Made by a program: the position numbers and the translations under genes. From NCBI GenBank assembly GCA_003447235.1, contig DLZV01000002.1, positions 1 through 42,512 of the forward strand: a DNA stretch of 42,512 bases. Reading direction: 5' to 3'. Below, piece after piece: positions 15,784 through 23,669 of this stretch. The DNA is from Prevotella sp. GTDB lineage: Bacteria; Bacteroidota; Bacteroidia; Bacteroidales; Bacteroidaceae. A model generated the notes under the pieces. It ran no database searches and was not told where the DNA came from. It saw nothing but the letters and a program-made list of their open reading frames with translations. Within the stretch, counting starts at the first letter, position 1, and each line of letters begins with the position of its first letter.

Positions 15784-16530
15784 ATGAAGAGAATTGTATT
15801 GGTACGCCACGGCGAGAGCCAGTGGAACATGGAAAACCGCTTCACCGGTTGGACCAACGTTGACTTGACTGAGAAGGGCAAGGAGGAGGCTTTCGCCGCA
15901 GGAAGACTGCTCAAGGAGAATGGTTTTCACTTTGATATCGCATATACTTCCTATCTGAAGCGCGCCGTGAAGACGCTGAACAACGTGCTCGACGCTATGG
16001 ACGAGGACTGGATCCCCGTAGAGAAGAGCTGGCGCCTGAACGAGAAGCACTACGGTATGCTCCAGGGCCTGAACAAGGCTGAGACCGCCGCCAAGTATGG
16101 CGACGAGCAGGTGCTGCTGTGGCGTCGTAGCTTCGACGTGGCTCCCCACGAGTTGCCCGCCGACGGCATCGGCAGCGCACTGACGGATCCGCGCTACGCC
16201 CTCGTGCCGGAGGACTATCTCCCGACGACAGAGAGCCTGAAGGACGCCATCGAGCGTGTGATGCCCTACTGGGAGTGCACGATCTTCCCGAAACTCAAGG
16301 AGGTGGACTGCATCATCGTGGCTGCCCACGGCAATAGCTTGCGCGGCATCGTGAAGCACCTCAAGGGCATCAGCGACAGCGAGATCACGAAGCTCAACAT
16401 CCCGACGGCTACCCCGTACGTATTCGAGTTTGACGACAAGCTCCAGCTCGTGAAGGATTACTACCTCGGCGACGCCGACGAGATCGCTCGCAAGCAGCAG
16501 GCAGTGGCCAACCAGGGCAAGGCCAAATAA
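15784..16530 (+). CDS. gpmA: 2,3-bisphosphoglycerate-dependent phosphoglycerate mutase
   Basis: This glycolytic and gluconeogenic enzyme interconverts 3- and 2-phosphoglycerate in the cytoplasm through a phosphohistidine. The 248-residue length is typical of the cofactor-dependent family. The RHGESQWN motif places the phosphorylated histidine at residue 9; Arg60, Glu87 and the second histidine His182 (AAHGNSLRG) complete the active site. The family markers NRFTGWTNVDLTEKG and WRLNEKHYGMLQGLNK are intact. Codon use is strongly biased, as expected for an abundant enzyme. It has its own -7 box and is followed by a strong terminator. Confidence 0.97.
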   Translation: MKRIVLVRHGESQWNMENRFTGWTNVDLTEKGKEEAFAAGRLLKENGFHFDIAYTSYLKRAVKTLNNVLDAMDEDWIPVEKSWRLNEKHYGMLQGLNKAETAAKYGDEQVLLWRRSFDVAPHELPADGIGSALTDPRYALVPEDYLPTTESLKDAIERVMPYWECTIFPKLKEVDCIIVAAHGNSLRGIVKHLKGISDSEITKLNIPTATPYVFEFDDKLQLVKDYYLGDADEIARKQQAVANQGKAK

Positions 16531-16562
16531 TCTCGGCCCCTCTTTTTTCATAGACGCAACAA

Positions 16563-16600
16563 CGGGCGGCAGGTCATACGACTTGCCGCCCGCTTTGTTT
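16563..16600 (+). terminator. Terminator of gpmA
   Basis: CGGGCGGCA at 16563-16571 pairs with TGCCGCCCG at 16584-16592, and the stem extends inward by four more pairs including one G-U. It is followed by CTTTGTTT. Confidence 0.8.
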
Positions 16601-16702
16601 CTACTCCTTTTCTGCCCTTCTGTTACCCATACAAGAAACCCTGGATGGACTGGTGCGGGAGATAAGCGTTATACAAAGCCCTGTTATTAAACAGAAGAGG
16701 AT

Positions 16703-16753
16703 AAAAAAAGGGCGTTCCACGAAGACCTCATAGAGAAGTCCTGCGAAACGCCC
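16703..16753 (-). terminator. Terminator of the glpT-glpQ-porin operon
   Basis: On the minus strand GGGCGTT (16753-16747) and AACGCCC (16716-16710) close a long hairpin with further pairing inside, followed directly by seven T (16709-16703). It lies about 50 bases behind the porin stop. Confidence 0.85.
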
Positions 16754-16805
16754 CGGCTATATTACCTAAAGTACATTCTTACTTTAGCATGTTGTGCCTT
16801 CAAGT

Positions 16806-18146
16806 TTAGAAGACGAACTGCACGCGAGCCTGAACCATGTGGAAGTTCTTGTCGTATGCGTACTTGTCCTTAGACAAGTTGGAGTAGGTGTAGTCGAGCA
16901 TAGCCTGAACGAAACGGTTGAAGCTGTAGTTCACACCGAGGGTCCAAGAGCGGACGGCACCACCACCAACGCTGCTTGACTTGTAAGGATAGTCGGCCAT
17001 CATACCATCGGGATAGTACTGGTCGCGACCTGCGCTGTAGTACTCGCCAGCGTTGATGTCGTTGAGACCCGTGTAGTTGAAGCGGCCCACGATCTCCAAA
17101 GAACGGCCAGAGAGACCCTTCAAGGTACCGTTGCGGCTATCAAACTTGTAGGGGTTACCAAAGATCATGTAGCCTGCCTCAACGTATCCACCATGGAAGT
17201 TGTTGGAACGAAGCGGGTTGGCCGTGATCCAAGCATCGAGGGTACCCCAAGTATCAATGTTGTTGTTGCTTGCGTCGAAGAGCGTCTTGGAGTCGCGCTT
17301 CTTGGTGACGTGCTTGTAGAGATACTCACCACGAACGAAGAGCTTATCGTTGTGATAGAGGGCCTCGGCACCAGCGTCGAGGACGTTCTCAGCCCAAGGC
17401 AGCTCGCAGCTTACGAAGCGCTCGTCCTCATCGACGAAGGTCTCCATGCTCTGACCCAGCTTGATGGTCTTCTTGAGAACGTTGTTCTCCGTCACACCAC
17501 CACCCACGTGCTGGTAGCGGATGTTACCACCGATCATCAAGGTCTGCGTGCCGTCGTTGATGGGACGATACTGGTAGCGACCTGAGAGGACGATACCATT
17601 GAAGCCAGACTCGATCTTGTTGTACTGGTTCTCGGTCGTCACACCCTGATAGGCCATAAACTTGTCGTTGGTGAACTTGTAGGTGATACCCAGCTCACGA
17701 CCCTCGCCGAGGGCGTTGGCAGCACCGGCACGAGAGATGAAGTGGTAGCTACCGAGAGAGGTGTTGCGAGCCATGGAACCAGCGGCGTTGTTGTAGTAAC
17801 CCACCTGGATGTCATGGTTGCCACCCTTGTTGTCCTTCTGGTTGTAGCGAAGGAAGATGTTCTTCTGAGAGAACTTGCCACCACCGAAACCGAAGTCTGC
17901 ATAGAAGTACCAGTCCTGATAGGTCAGCGAAGTACGGATGCGGGCGTCAGCGATCGTAGCGCCAGACTGCATCGGCGTATAGTCGTTGTGGTACCATGCT
18001 GCGTCGGCCATGAAGCGGGCACCCACGGTGAAGTGGAGGTCTTCCTGCTCATTATCGATAGTCACGGTCGGCTTGGAATCAAAGTCCTGCGCGTTGGCTG
18101 CCATGGCGCAAAGAGCGAACATGGGCAATATGATAAATTTCTTCAT
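16806..18146 (-). CDS. Outer-membrane porin (OprO/OprP-like)
   Basis: The 446-residue protein has the signal peptide MKKFIILPMFALCAMAANAQ and ends in phenylalanine within an alternating strand (MVQARVQFVF), the usual signal for beta-barrel insertion. The mature part alternates hydrophobic strands throughout, for example SLTYQDWYFYADFGFGGG and WTLGVNYSFNRFVQAMLDYT. This layout fits the phosphate-selective porin family O/P common in Bacteroidota. It is the last gene of the glpT-glpQ-porin operon, 58 bases after the phosphodiesterase. The context suggests that it lets glycerophosphodiesters, glycerol-3-phosphate or phosphate cross the outer membrane. That role is inferred from position; selectivity cannot be read from the sequence. 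Confidence 0.85.
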   Translation of the reverse strand: MKKFIILPMFALCAMAANAQDFDSKPTVTIDNEQEDLHFTVGARFMADAAWYHNDYTPMQSGATIADARIRTSLTYQDWYFYADFGFGGGKFSQKNIFLRYNQKDNKGGNHDIQVGYYNNAAGSMARNTSLGSYHFISRAGAANALGEGRELGITYKFTNDKFMAYQGVTTENQYNKIESGFNGIVLSGRYQYRPINDGTQTLMIGGNIRYQHVGGGVTENNVLKKTIKLGQSMETFVDEDERFVSCELPWAENVLDAGAEALYHNDKLFVRGEYLYKHVTKKRDSKTLFDASNNNIDTWGTLDAWITANPLRSNNFHGGYVEAGYMIFGNPYKFDSRNGTLKGLSGRSLEIVGRFNYTGLNDINAGEYYSAGRDQYYPDGMMADYPYKSSSVGGGAVRSWTLGVNYSFNRFVQAMLDYTYSNLSKDKYAYDKNFHMVQARVQFVF

Positions 18147-18204
18147 TGTCTTTATTTACTTATGAATGTTGGTAATATGACTTACTTAAACCACTACCTT
18201 TCGA

Positions 18205-19914
18205 TTAGTAACCGAGCTCGTTGAGCACGTCGGCACCATCGGGCACCACGTGGGGAGCCTGAGAGTTGTCATACTTCTGCTCCGGGTGGAACGGGTTGTG
18301 GAGCGTAGAGCTGCAACGGAAACCATTCTCGATCATGTAGCGGAGCGACATCTCAGAGTGGTTGGTGAAGAAACCGTCCATGTAGATCGGGTGGGTCTGC
18401 GGCGTGGTGAAGGTCGTGTAGGCCGTCGGCTGCACGGTGACACCCAGGAGGTCGTCAAACTGCGTGGCGTTGTCACCCCAGAAGTTGACATAGTAGCCCA
18501 TGTAGCGTGCAGTCTGAGCATAGCTATCGAAAGAGTACGGGTGGTTGATCATACCGCTCTTGCGAATCATGTAAGCCATCCAGGGAGCGTTGAGCTCAGG
18601 ATAGTTGTTGGGCGCACCCTCTACGCACGGGCCAATGATGTGGGCACCATGATCCTGGGCGTACTTGATGAAGGAAGCGTAGCCAGCAGGCGTGTCGTAG
18701 TTGAGGTCGGTAGAACCACCGTTGCTCAGCCACAAGAGGTAGCACATCGGGATCTGACCCTTGAAGACGTTGTAAGCACGATTGAGGGCGTCGAAGGAGA
18801 AGGTCTGGAGGATCACCTTACCATTGGTGTTACCCACGTTGACGTGGCCGTTGACATAGAACGGTTTGCTCTCTGACTCCTTCTTGGTGATGATGTTCCA
18901 ACCCCACTCGTCGAGGATGTTATAAACACGGATCTCGATGTCCTTCGGGTTCAACCAAGACTCCTTGAACTCGGGATAGATGCCCGGACGGTTGCCGTTG
19001 TCCTTGTCGTCAGCGACATAGGCGGTGCTACCGTTCTTGTCACCGAAGCTGTACTCCACGAAGTCCATGTACTTGCCGGCCTTGCTACCGACGGTGCTGG
19101 GATCGTCGCACTTCACGGCAGCCTTGGCTGCCTTGTAGATCTCCTCCAGCGTCATGTTCTTGTACTCGTCCTTGATCTTGTAGGTCAGCACGCGCTCGCC
19201 CTCGGCATTGCGGTTGAGCTTCTTACCCATAGCGTAGTTGATCTGATCCTGCAGGGCAGAGACATAGAGACCATTGCTATAGTGGATCGTGGGCACGCCA
19301 GCAGCGTCGTAGGTGTAGTAACCATTGTGACCTGCGGCGAAGGAAGCACGGCCCAGCTCGGGCGTGGCGTCGTTGAACCACTTACCAGCGTCGAGCATCA
19401 AGAGCTCAGCATAGTAGTAGGACATGGTGTAGTTGGCACGGAAATCGGCCACGTCACGCTGATACTGAGCCTCGATATCAGCCTCAGAGAAGTGCTGCGT
19501 ACCGTCGTCATTGCGGAACGAGCGGTAGAAGTCCTTACGCTTGGTGGGCACGTCGTCAGAGAAGACAGATGCGATGTTGGTGGTACGCTTCAGATTCTCA
19601 TCGTGGTTGGCGAGCACCACACCGTCCTTGGTCACCTGGAGGTCGCTCTCCAAGTAGTCGGCGCCCATATTGCGGGCCCAACGCCAGGCAGCCTCAGTCT
19701 CCTCAGGAGCCCAGTAGGTGGAACCACGGTGTGCCACGCAAGCATAGAGAGGCACATAGTCGCGCACCTTCGCCATCTCCGGCGAGATCTGCTGCACGTC
19801 GGTACGCTTGGCGTCAGTATTCACATTGGTGAATTGCTGCTCGTCAGAGCAAGAAGTAAAGGCAGTGAGCATAGCCATACCCACGAAGCCTAAACGGATA
19901 ATTTGCTTTGTCAT
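18205..19914 (-). CDS. glpQ: Glycerophosphodiester phosphodiesterase lipoprotein
   Basis: The enzyme hydrolyses glycerophosphodiesters (deacylated phospholipids) to glycerol-3-phosphate and an alcohol. Starting at ATG 19914 (MTKQIIRLG), the N-terminus is a lipoprotein signal ending LTAFTSC, so the enzyme should be lipid-anchored and exported. Counting from an alternative ATG six bases upstream, the TIM-barrel active site shows His64-Arg65 (AHRGSTYWAPEET), Glu91 and Asp93 (LESDLQ) and His106 (ANHDENL), all the GDPD catalytic and metal ligands. At about 570 residues it is well above the ~350 of E. coli GlpQ; the extra length is a helical insertion at roughly residues 115-320. The neighbouring transporter and porin support the role. 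Confidence 0.92.
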   Translation of the reverse strand: MTKQIIRLGFVGMAMLTAFTSCSDEQQFTNVNTDAKRTDVQQISPEMAKVRDYVPLYACVAHRGSTYWAPEETEAAWRWARNMGADYLESDLQVTKDGVVLANHDENLKRTTNIASVFSDDVPTKRKDFYRSFRNDDGTQHFSEADIEAQYQRDVADFRANYTMSYYYAELLMLDAGKWFNDATPELGRASFAAGHNGYYTYDAAGVPTIHYSNGLYVSALQDQINYAMGKKLNRNAEGERVLTYKIKDEYKNMTLEEIYKAAKAAVKCDDPSTVGSKAGKYMDFVEYSFGDKNGSTAYVADDKDNGNRPGIYPEFKESWLNPKDIEIRVYNILDEWGWNIITKKESESKPFYVNGHVNVGNTNGKVILQTFSFDALNRAYNVFKGQIPMCYLLWLSNGGSTDLNYDTPAGYASFIKYAQDHGAHIIGPCVEGAPNNYPELNAPWMAYMIRKSGMINHPYSFDSYAQTARYMGYYVNFWGDNATQFDDLLGVTVQPTAYTTFTTPQTHPIYMDGFFTNHSEMSLRYMIENGFRCSSTLHNPFHPEQKYDNSQAPHVVPDGADVLNELGY

Positions 19915-19977
19915 AAACAATTATTAATTGATGATATTGACTAAATGATTATTCTAAATGATAGCGTTCGCCAGTCT

Positions 19978-21360
19978 TTACTTGTTCTTCACAAGATACT
20001 GCTCCTTCTTGTAGGTGAGGGCCATGAAGAGAACGGAGAGCACGCAGGCGCCGATGAGGAGGACGAAGGTCCAGTCCCAGCCAGCAGACTCAGCGACGTA
20101 GCCGATAACGACATTGGCCAGCAGAGCCGTACCGAGCACGTAGCCCATGAAGCCAGTCAATCCGGCAGCGGTTCCTGCCACGTTCTTCGGAGCGAGGTCG
20201 AGAGCCTGGACACCGATGAGCATCACAGGACCATAGATGAAGAATCCGATACCGATCAGGCAACCAATGACGACATTGATATTGGTGAAGTTCTGCCAGT
20301 AGATGACGATCAAGACTGCCACGACGATCATGAAGAGGATGGTCGGCAAGGCACGACGACCGTGGAACACCTTATCGGACAACCAGCCACAGATGATCGT
20401 ACCAGGGATGGCAGCCATCTCGTAGGCGAAGTAGGCCCAGCCGGCCTCCTTGATATCGATGCCCTGCTCGGTGAGGATGGTAGGTGCCCAGTCGAGGCAA
20501 CCGTAGCGCACCATATAGACGAAGGCATTGGCAAAGGCGATGTACCACAAGAACTTGTTGGTCAGCACCGTACGGAAAATCTGACCCGTAGAGAGCACCT
20601 CCTCTGACTTCTCATCGTAGGTGTCGGCATAATCGTTGCGCCACTTCTCAATAGAGGGAAGACCGCAAGACTGAGGCGTATCGCGAATCATGCTGTAGGC
20701 AATGATAGCGATCAGGATAGCAACAGCAGCGGGGAAGAGGTAAGTACCAATCAAGAAGTAGGACTTCTCGTCAGCACCGTAGAACCATGATCCGAACCAA
20801 GCGGCTCCATAGACGGCCATCGGGCCTACAAGAGCACCACCGACGTTGTGGGCGCAGTTCCAGAAGGACATCCAGGTACCACGCTCCTTGATGGAGAACC
20901 AGTGGGTCATCACGCGGCCACACGGAGGCCAACCCATACCGTTGAACCAACCGACAAGGAAGTTCAAGACGGCCATCAGGGTGATTGCCAAGCCCTTGTT
21001 GTCAGCACCAATCCACTGCACCGGGACGATCATGAACATCATCGAGATAGCAGCGAGGATTAGACCCAGCGGCAGGAAGCGCTGTGCATTGCTGCGGTCG
21101 GAGATACTGGCCATGACAAACTTGGAGAAGCCATAGGCGATAGCGTTCATGGAAAGCACCACACCCAGCTCACCCTTCTCGAAGCCAAACGGCGCGAGCA
21201 TCGGGATTGCCATGGAGAAGTTCTTGCGGACAATATAGAATCCCGCGTAACCAATAAAGATACCGATGAAGACCTGCCAACGCAAGCGACGGTATCGCTC
21301 ATCTGCCTCGGAGCCTGTCTGCTCCGGCTTAAAAGCAGGAGGAGCCAAAAAATTCCACAT
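19978..21360 (-). CDS. glpT: Glycerol-3-phosphate transporter (MFS, OPA family)
   Basis: This inner-membrane antiporter exchanges glycerol-3-phosphate for inorganic phosphate. The 460-residue protein has the twelve-helix major facilitator layout. The substrate-binding arginines of GlpT are present at Arg45 (FYIVRKNFSMA) and Arg285 (FVYMVRYGCLDW), and the helix-5 histidine at His171 (CAHNVGGAL). The loop FSIKERGTWMSFWN is the typical central OPA signature. The neighbouring phosphodiesterase would produce its substrate. It is the first gene of the operon, with the phosphodiesterase beginning about 60 bases after its stop. Confidence 0.95.
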   Translation of the reverse strand: MWNFLAPPAFKPEQTGSEADERYRRLRWQVFIGIFIGYAGFYIVRKNFSMAIPMLAPFGFEKGELGVVLSMNAIAYGFSKFVMASISDRSNAQRFLPLGLILAAISMMFMIVPVQWIGADNKGLAITLMAVLNFLVGWFNGMGWPPCGRVMTHWFSIKERGTWMSFWNCAHNVGGALVGPMAVYGAAWFGSWFYGADEKSYFLIGTYLFPAAVAILIAIIAYSMIRDTPQSCGLPSIEKWRNDYADTYDEKSEEVLSTGQIFRTVLTNKFLWYIAFANAFVYMVRYGCLDWAPTILTEQGIDIKEAGWAYFAYEMAAIPGTIICGWLSDKVFHGRRALPTILFMIVVAVLIVIYWQNFTNINVVIGCLIGIGFFIYGPVMLIGVQALDLAPKNVAGTAAGLTGFMGYVLGTALLANVVIGYVAESAGWDWTFVLLIGACVLSVLFMALTYKKEQYLVKNK

Positions 21361-21492
21361 AATAAATTTTATTTAAACATTAGTTATTCCGAATCTCAAA
21401 GGATCGTTGTATTCCTTCAAAAGCAACTTTTGCGCAAGTAAAAAGGGTAATTCGTTTTACGCTTCAAAACCCAACGCCATGCTTTACGTTTG

Positions 21493-21524
21493 CAAAAATA
21501 CAATAAGGCGGCTAAACAAACAAC
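21493..21524 (-). promoter_or_regulatory. Promoter of the glpT operon
   Basis: Reading the minus strand, TATTTTTG (21500-21493) is a -7 element. Upstream GTTG (21524-21521) at 20 nt, or TTTG (21520-21517) at 16 nt, could serve as -33. The leader would be about 125 bases. Confidence 0.55.
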
Positions 21525-21803
21525 TGTATTAACATGTTTTAAGGATATAAATCAAGAGCAGTAGCTTTTCAATACATTCCAAACAACCAAAAAGGCCATT
21601 TTCTGTATATTACATGCATGTTTTTCGCTTCAAAAGCTAATGAAACTAATTTTATTTAAACGCAACATCTTGTCAACTTCACGAATCTGCCAATTCTCAA
21701 GCATTCAAAGGAAGAAACATGCACGGTATATAAAAGAGTGTGCATGGTATAAAGGAAGGGAGCGAGAGCACAATATGAAGAACGGATAAGAAAACACAAC
21801 AAA
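21525..21803. other. AT-rich intergenic stretch with a 21-bp direct repeat and a palindrome
   Basis: No gene is seen between the glpT promoter and the next terminator. Two features stand out: the 10-bp palindrome ACATGCATGT at 21612-21621, and a two-copy direct repeat beginning TGCACGGTATA at 21720 and TGCATGGTATA at 21741 (21-nt spacing). Either could be a regulator site, but nothing ties them to glpT. Confidence 0.5.
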
Positions 21804-21839
21804 GAACGGGCGGGCGCCCGAGAGAGTACCCGCCAGTTC
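21804..21839 (-). terminator. Terminator of the pseudokinase gene
   Basis: GAACGGGCGGG at 21804-21814 pairs with CCCGCCAGTTC at 21829-21839 with one mismatch. On the minus strand it is followed by a T-rich run. It lies about 30 bases behind the gene's stop. Confidence 0.7.
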
Positions 21840-21870
21840 TTATAGGATGACCTTACGTCTTGGCTACGCC

Positions 21871-23016
21871 TTAGCCGAGCGCGTCGTTTTTGATCTTGTT
21901 ATAGTCGGCAAAGGCTTTGTCGAAGGCTTCAAACTGTGCCTGCGACTTCTTGCCGAGGGTACCACGAAGTCCGCGATAGTAGCGCACCACCTTGGCTCTA
22001 AGCTCACGACGGTCAGCGTCGGTAGCACCAGTCTGATAGGGAGCATAGATTTTGTCCAAGTCCTTATACATCTGGGGCACGAGTGTGGCGAGGAACTCCA
22101 GTTCACCAGTATAGTCCTCGGGCGAGACGGTCGGAGCCGTATCTTGCGCCGTCGTGTCCTGCGGGGCCACCGTGGCCGTGGTATCATGAGGCACGGCTAC
22201 TTGCTGCGTGTCGTCCTGTGACAGAAGGTTGACATCGTTGATGAAGTAGAGGACGATTCCAACCACTACAGCCAAGGCCAACACGACGGCAAAGGCACGG
22301 AGCGCCCCCTTGCCTACCTTGGGCACGCCGACCTTCACACCGCCCGAGGGACGGTTACTGCGACGGTGATCCAGAGCGTCAGCAAAATCGGCCATGGTCT
22401 CATAGCGCGCACTGCTATTATAGTTGCAGCAGCAACTCACCACGTCGTAGAACTCACCACCGAGGCGCAAGTCCTTCATCAGCATACCGAGGGCATACAT
22501 GTCAGCACGTGCCGTGACAGCCACCGTGCCGTCCTTGATCTCGGGGGCCTGATAGCGGATGACCTGTGCCGCGTCGTCCTGATTGCCGGCATAGGTCTGG
22601 CGGAAGTTGAGCAAGCGGACCTGGTTGCCCTTCTTGGTGACAAAGACCACCGCTGGAGAGAGGTCGCCATGAACCCCCTTGCGCTCATGGATATAGCCGA
22701 GTGCAGAAGCCAACTGCTCGAGCACGGCCTTCTTGGCTTCGAGGGAAGGATTCTCAGCAGCGAAGGCTGACAGGGGACGGGCGTCTTCCCAATCAACGAC
22801 CAGGCAGCGTCCCTGGCCGTCCACATCCCGCATCTCTACATAGCGAAGCAAGTAGGGGTGTTCTTCTTCGTGATGTGCGTCAAACTGGCGCTGAAGCCCC
22901 TTTTCATAAAGCGGCTTCCCTTGATATTCTTTTTTGATGGAGATCAGCAACTCCGGCTTTGCGCCGCCATCGCTCAACGTGAAGCGATAGACACCATAAG
23001 TTTTCAAATCCTGCAT
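21871..23016 (-). CDS. Membrane-anchored pseudokinase (Ser/Thr kinase fold)
   Basis: I prefer the start at 23016 (MQDLKTYGVYRFTL); a frame opening at 23079 adds 21 residues that look like leader. Residues ~5-215 follow the eukaryote-like protein kinase fold: a HGDLSP catalytic loop (116-121), an APE motif (157-159) and an RADMYALGMLM helix-F segment (~170-180). Key residues are altered: HRD is HGD, the catalytic-loop asparagine is valine (PAVVF), and the DFG metal-binding aspartate is replaced (LLNFRQ, Asn137). Phosphotransfer is therefore doubtful. A single membrane helix follows (~241-259, FAVVLALAVVVGIVLYFI), then a Thr/Asp-rich linker and a helical domain of about 85 residues outside the cytoplasm. 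It may act as an allosteric or scaffolding sensor. Confidence 0.8.
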   Translation of the reverse strand: MQDLKTYGVYRFTLSDGGAKPELLISIKKEYQGKPLYEKGLQRQFDAHHEEEHPYLLRYVEMRDVDGQGRCLVVDWEDARPLSAFAAENPSLEAKKAVLEQLASALGYIHERKGVHGDLSPAVVFVTKKGNQVRLLNFRQTYAGNQDDAAQVIRYQAPEIKDGTVAVTARADMYALGMLMKDLRLGGEFYDVVSCCCNYNSSARYETMADFADALDHRRSNRPSGGVKVGVPKVGKGALRAFAVVLALAVVVGIVLYFINDVNLLSQDDTQQVAVPHDTTATVAPQDTTAQDTAPTVSPEDYTGELEFLATLVPQMYKDLDKIYAPYQTGATDADRRELRAKVVRYYRGLRGTLGKKSQAQFEAFDKAFADYNKIKNDALG

Positions 23017-23089
23017 AATTATTTGCCGTTCTTGACCGTTGGTACTACGTGATGGAAGTCCAAGAGAGCATTCCACCATGATTAAAGTG

Positions 23090-23097
23090 CAAAAATA
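23090..23097 (-). promoter_or_regulatory. -7 element upstream of the pseudokinase gene
   Basis: The minus strand reads TATTTTTG, matching TAnnTTTG, directly after the stop of the upstream gene. A start point near 23084 would make the upstream in-frame ATG at 23079 almost leaderless and would leave a 67-nt leader for the preferred start at 23016. Confidence 0.5.
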
Positions 23098-23103
23098 GGA
23101 ATT

Positions 23104-23514
23104 TTATTCGGTATTGCCAAAGGATTGGCCTTCTTTTTTACTCCCCTCTGCCTGCGTCTTCTCCCAGGCTTCCCATTCTGCCTGAGCCTGCTGCCAGTCG
23201 GTAACCTCTCCCAAGGCGACTGCTTCGGCCTGGCGCGCAGCCTCATCACGGGCTCTATCACGGGCGCGCTTGGCCTTCATCTGGGCAATGGTAGCCTCAT
23301 CAAGAATCACGATCGCACCACGACGTATGGCCTCCTGTAGCTCGTCGGGTCCGAAGGCCTTACCCTGCACATTGAAGTCGGATATATTAAACTCGTAATC
23401 GACGCGCAGCTCGTGGCGAATCTCCTTCTGCCGTCCCCGCTTGCTGGCGTTCTTCAACTTGAGCAAGCGGGCTATCTCTGTAATCTCTTGTTGTGAAAAT
23501 TTATTTCTTCCCAT
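23104..23514 (-). CDS. Small conserved protein of unknown function
   Basis: With the start at 23514 (MGRNKFSQQEITEIARLLKLK) the protein has about 136 residues. A longer frame reaches 23637, but its extra part is translated from the 11-bp repeat array and is not protein-like. The N-terminal third is basic and helical. The centre contains YEFNISDFNVQGKAFG, then EAIRRGAIVILDEATI, and the last third is a long charged Ala/Arg/Glu helix, perhaps a coiled coil, ending in a Trp-rich tail (EWEAWEKTQAEG). I recall similar proteins in other Prevotella but know no function. It lies between sprA and the pseudokinase gene on the same strand. Confidence 0.75.
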   Translation of the reverse strand: MGRNKFSQQEITEIARLLKLKNASKRGRQKEIRHELRVDYEFNISDFNVQGKAFGPDELQEAIRRGAIVILDEATIAQMKAKRARDRARDEAARQAEAVALGEVTDWQQAQAEWEAWEKTQAEGSKKEGQSFGNTE

Positions 23515-23559
23515 GTTGTTCTTGTCTCTGTCTGCCCACGTCGGGCGTTCTGGCACTTT

Positions 23560-23669
23560 GCTATCGCTACCTCGGCATGACCTCAACACTACCCTATTAT
23601 CTCGACACAACCTCGCTATTGCCTCGGTCGCGCTCAAACTTTAACAAGCTATGATCCTGGCATTACCTC
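23560..23669 (-). repeat. Degenerate 11-bp tandem array across the sprA stop codon
   Basis: Read on the minus strand, about ten units follow each other, mostly 11 bp and mostly beginning GAG: GAGGTAATGCC (which contains the sprA TAA), AGGATCATAGC, TTGTTAAAGTT, TGAGCGCGACC, GAGGCAATAGC, GAGGTTGTGTC, GAGATAATAGG, an 8-nt remnant, GAGGTCATGCC and a 14-nt GAGGTAGCGATAGC. It ends 46 bases before the start of the next gene. Unit length and the GAG start match the array at 602-742. Confidence 0.7.

Noticed and set aside
23515..23637. N-terminal extension of the small protein downstream of sprA
   Set aside because: These 41 codons are translated partly from the repeat array, while a conserved-looking start (MGRNKFSQQE) occurs at 23514.
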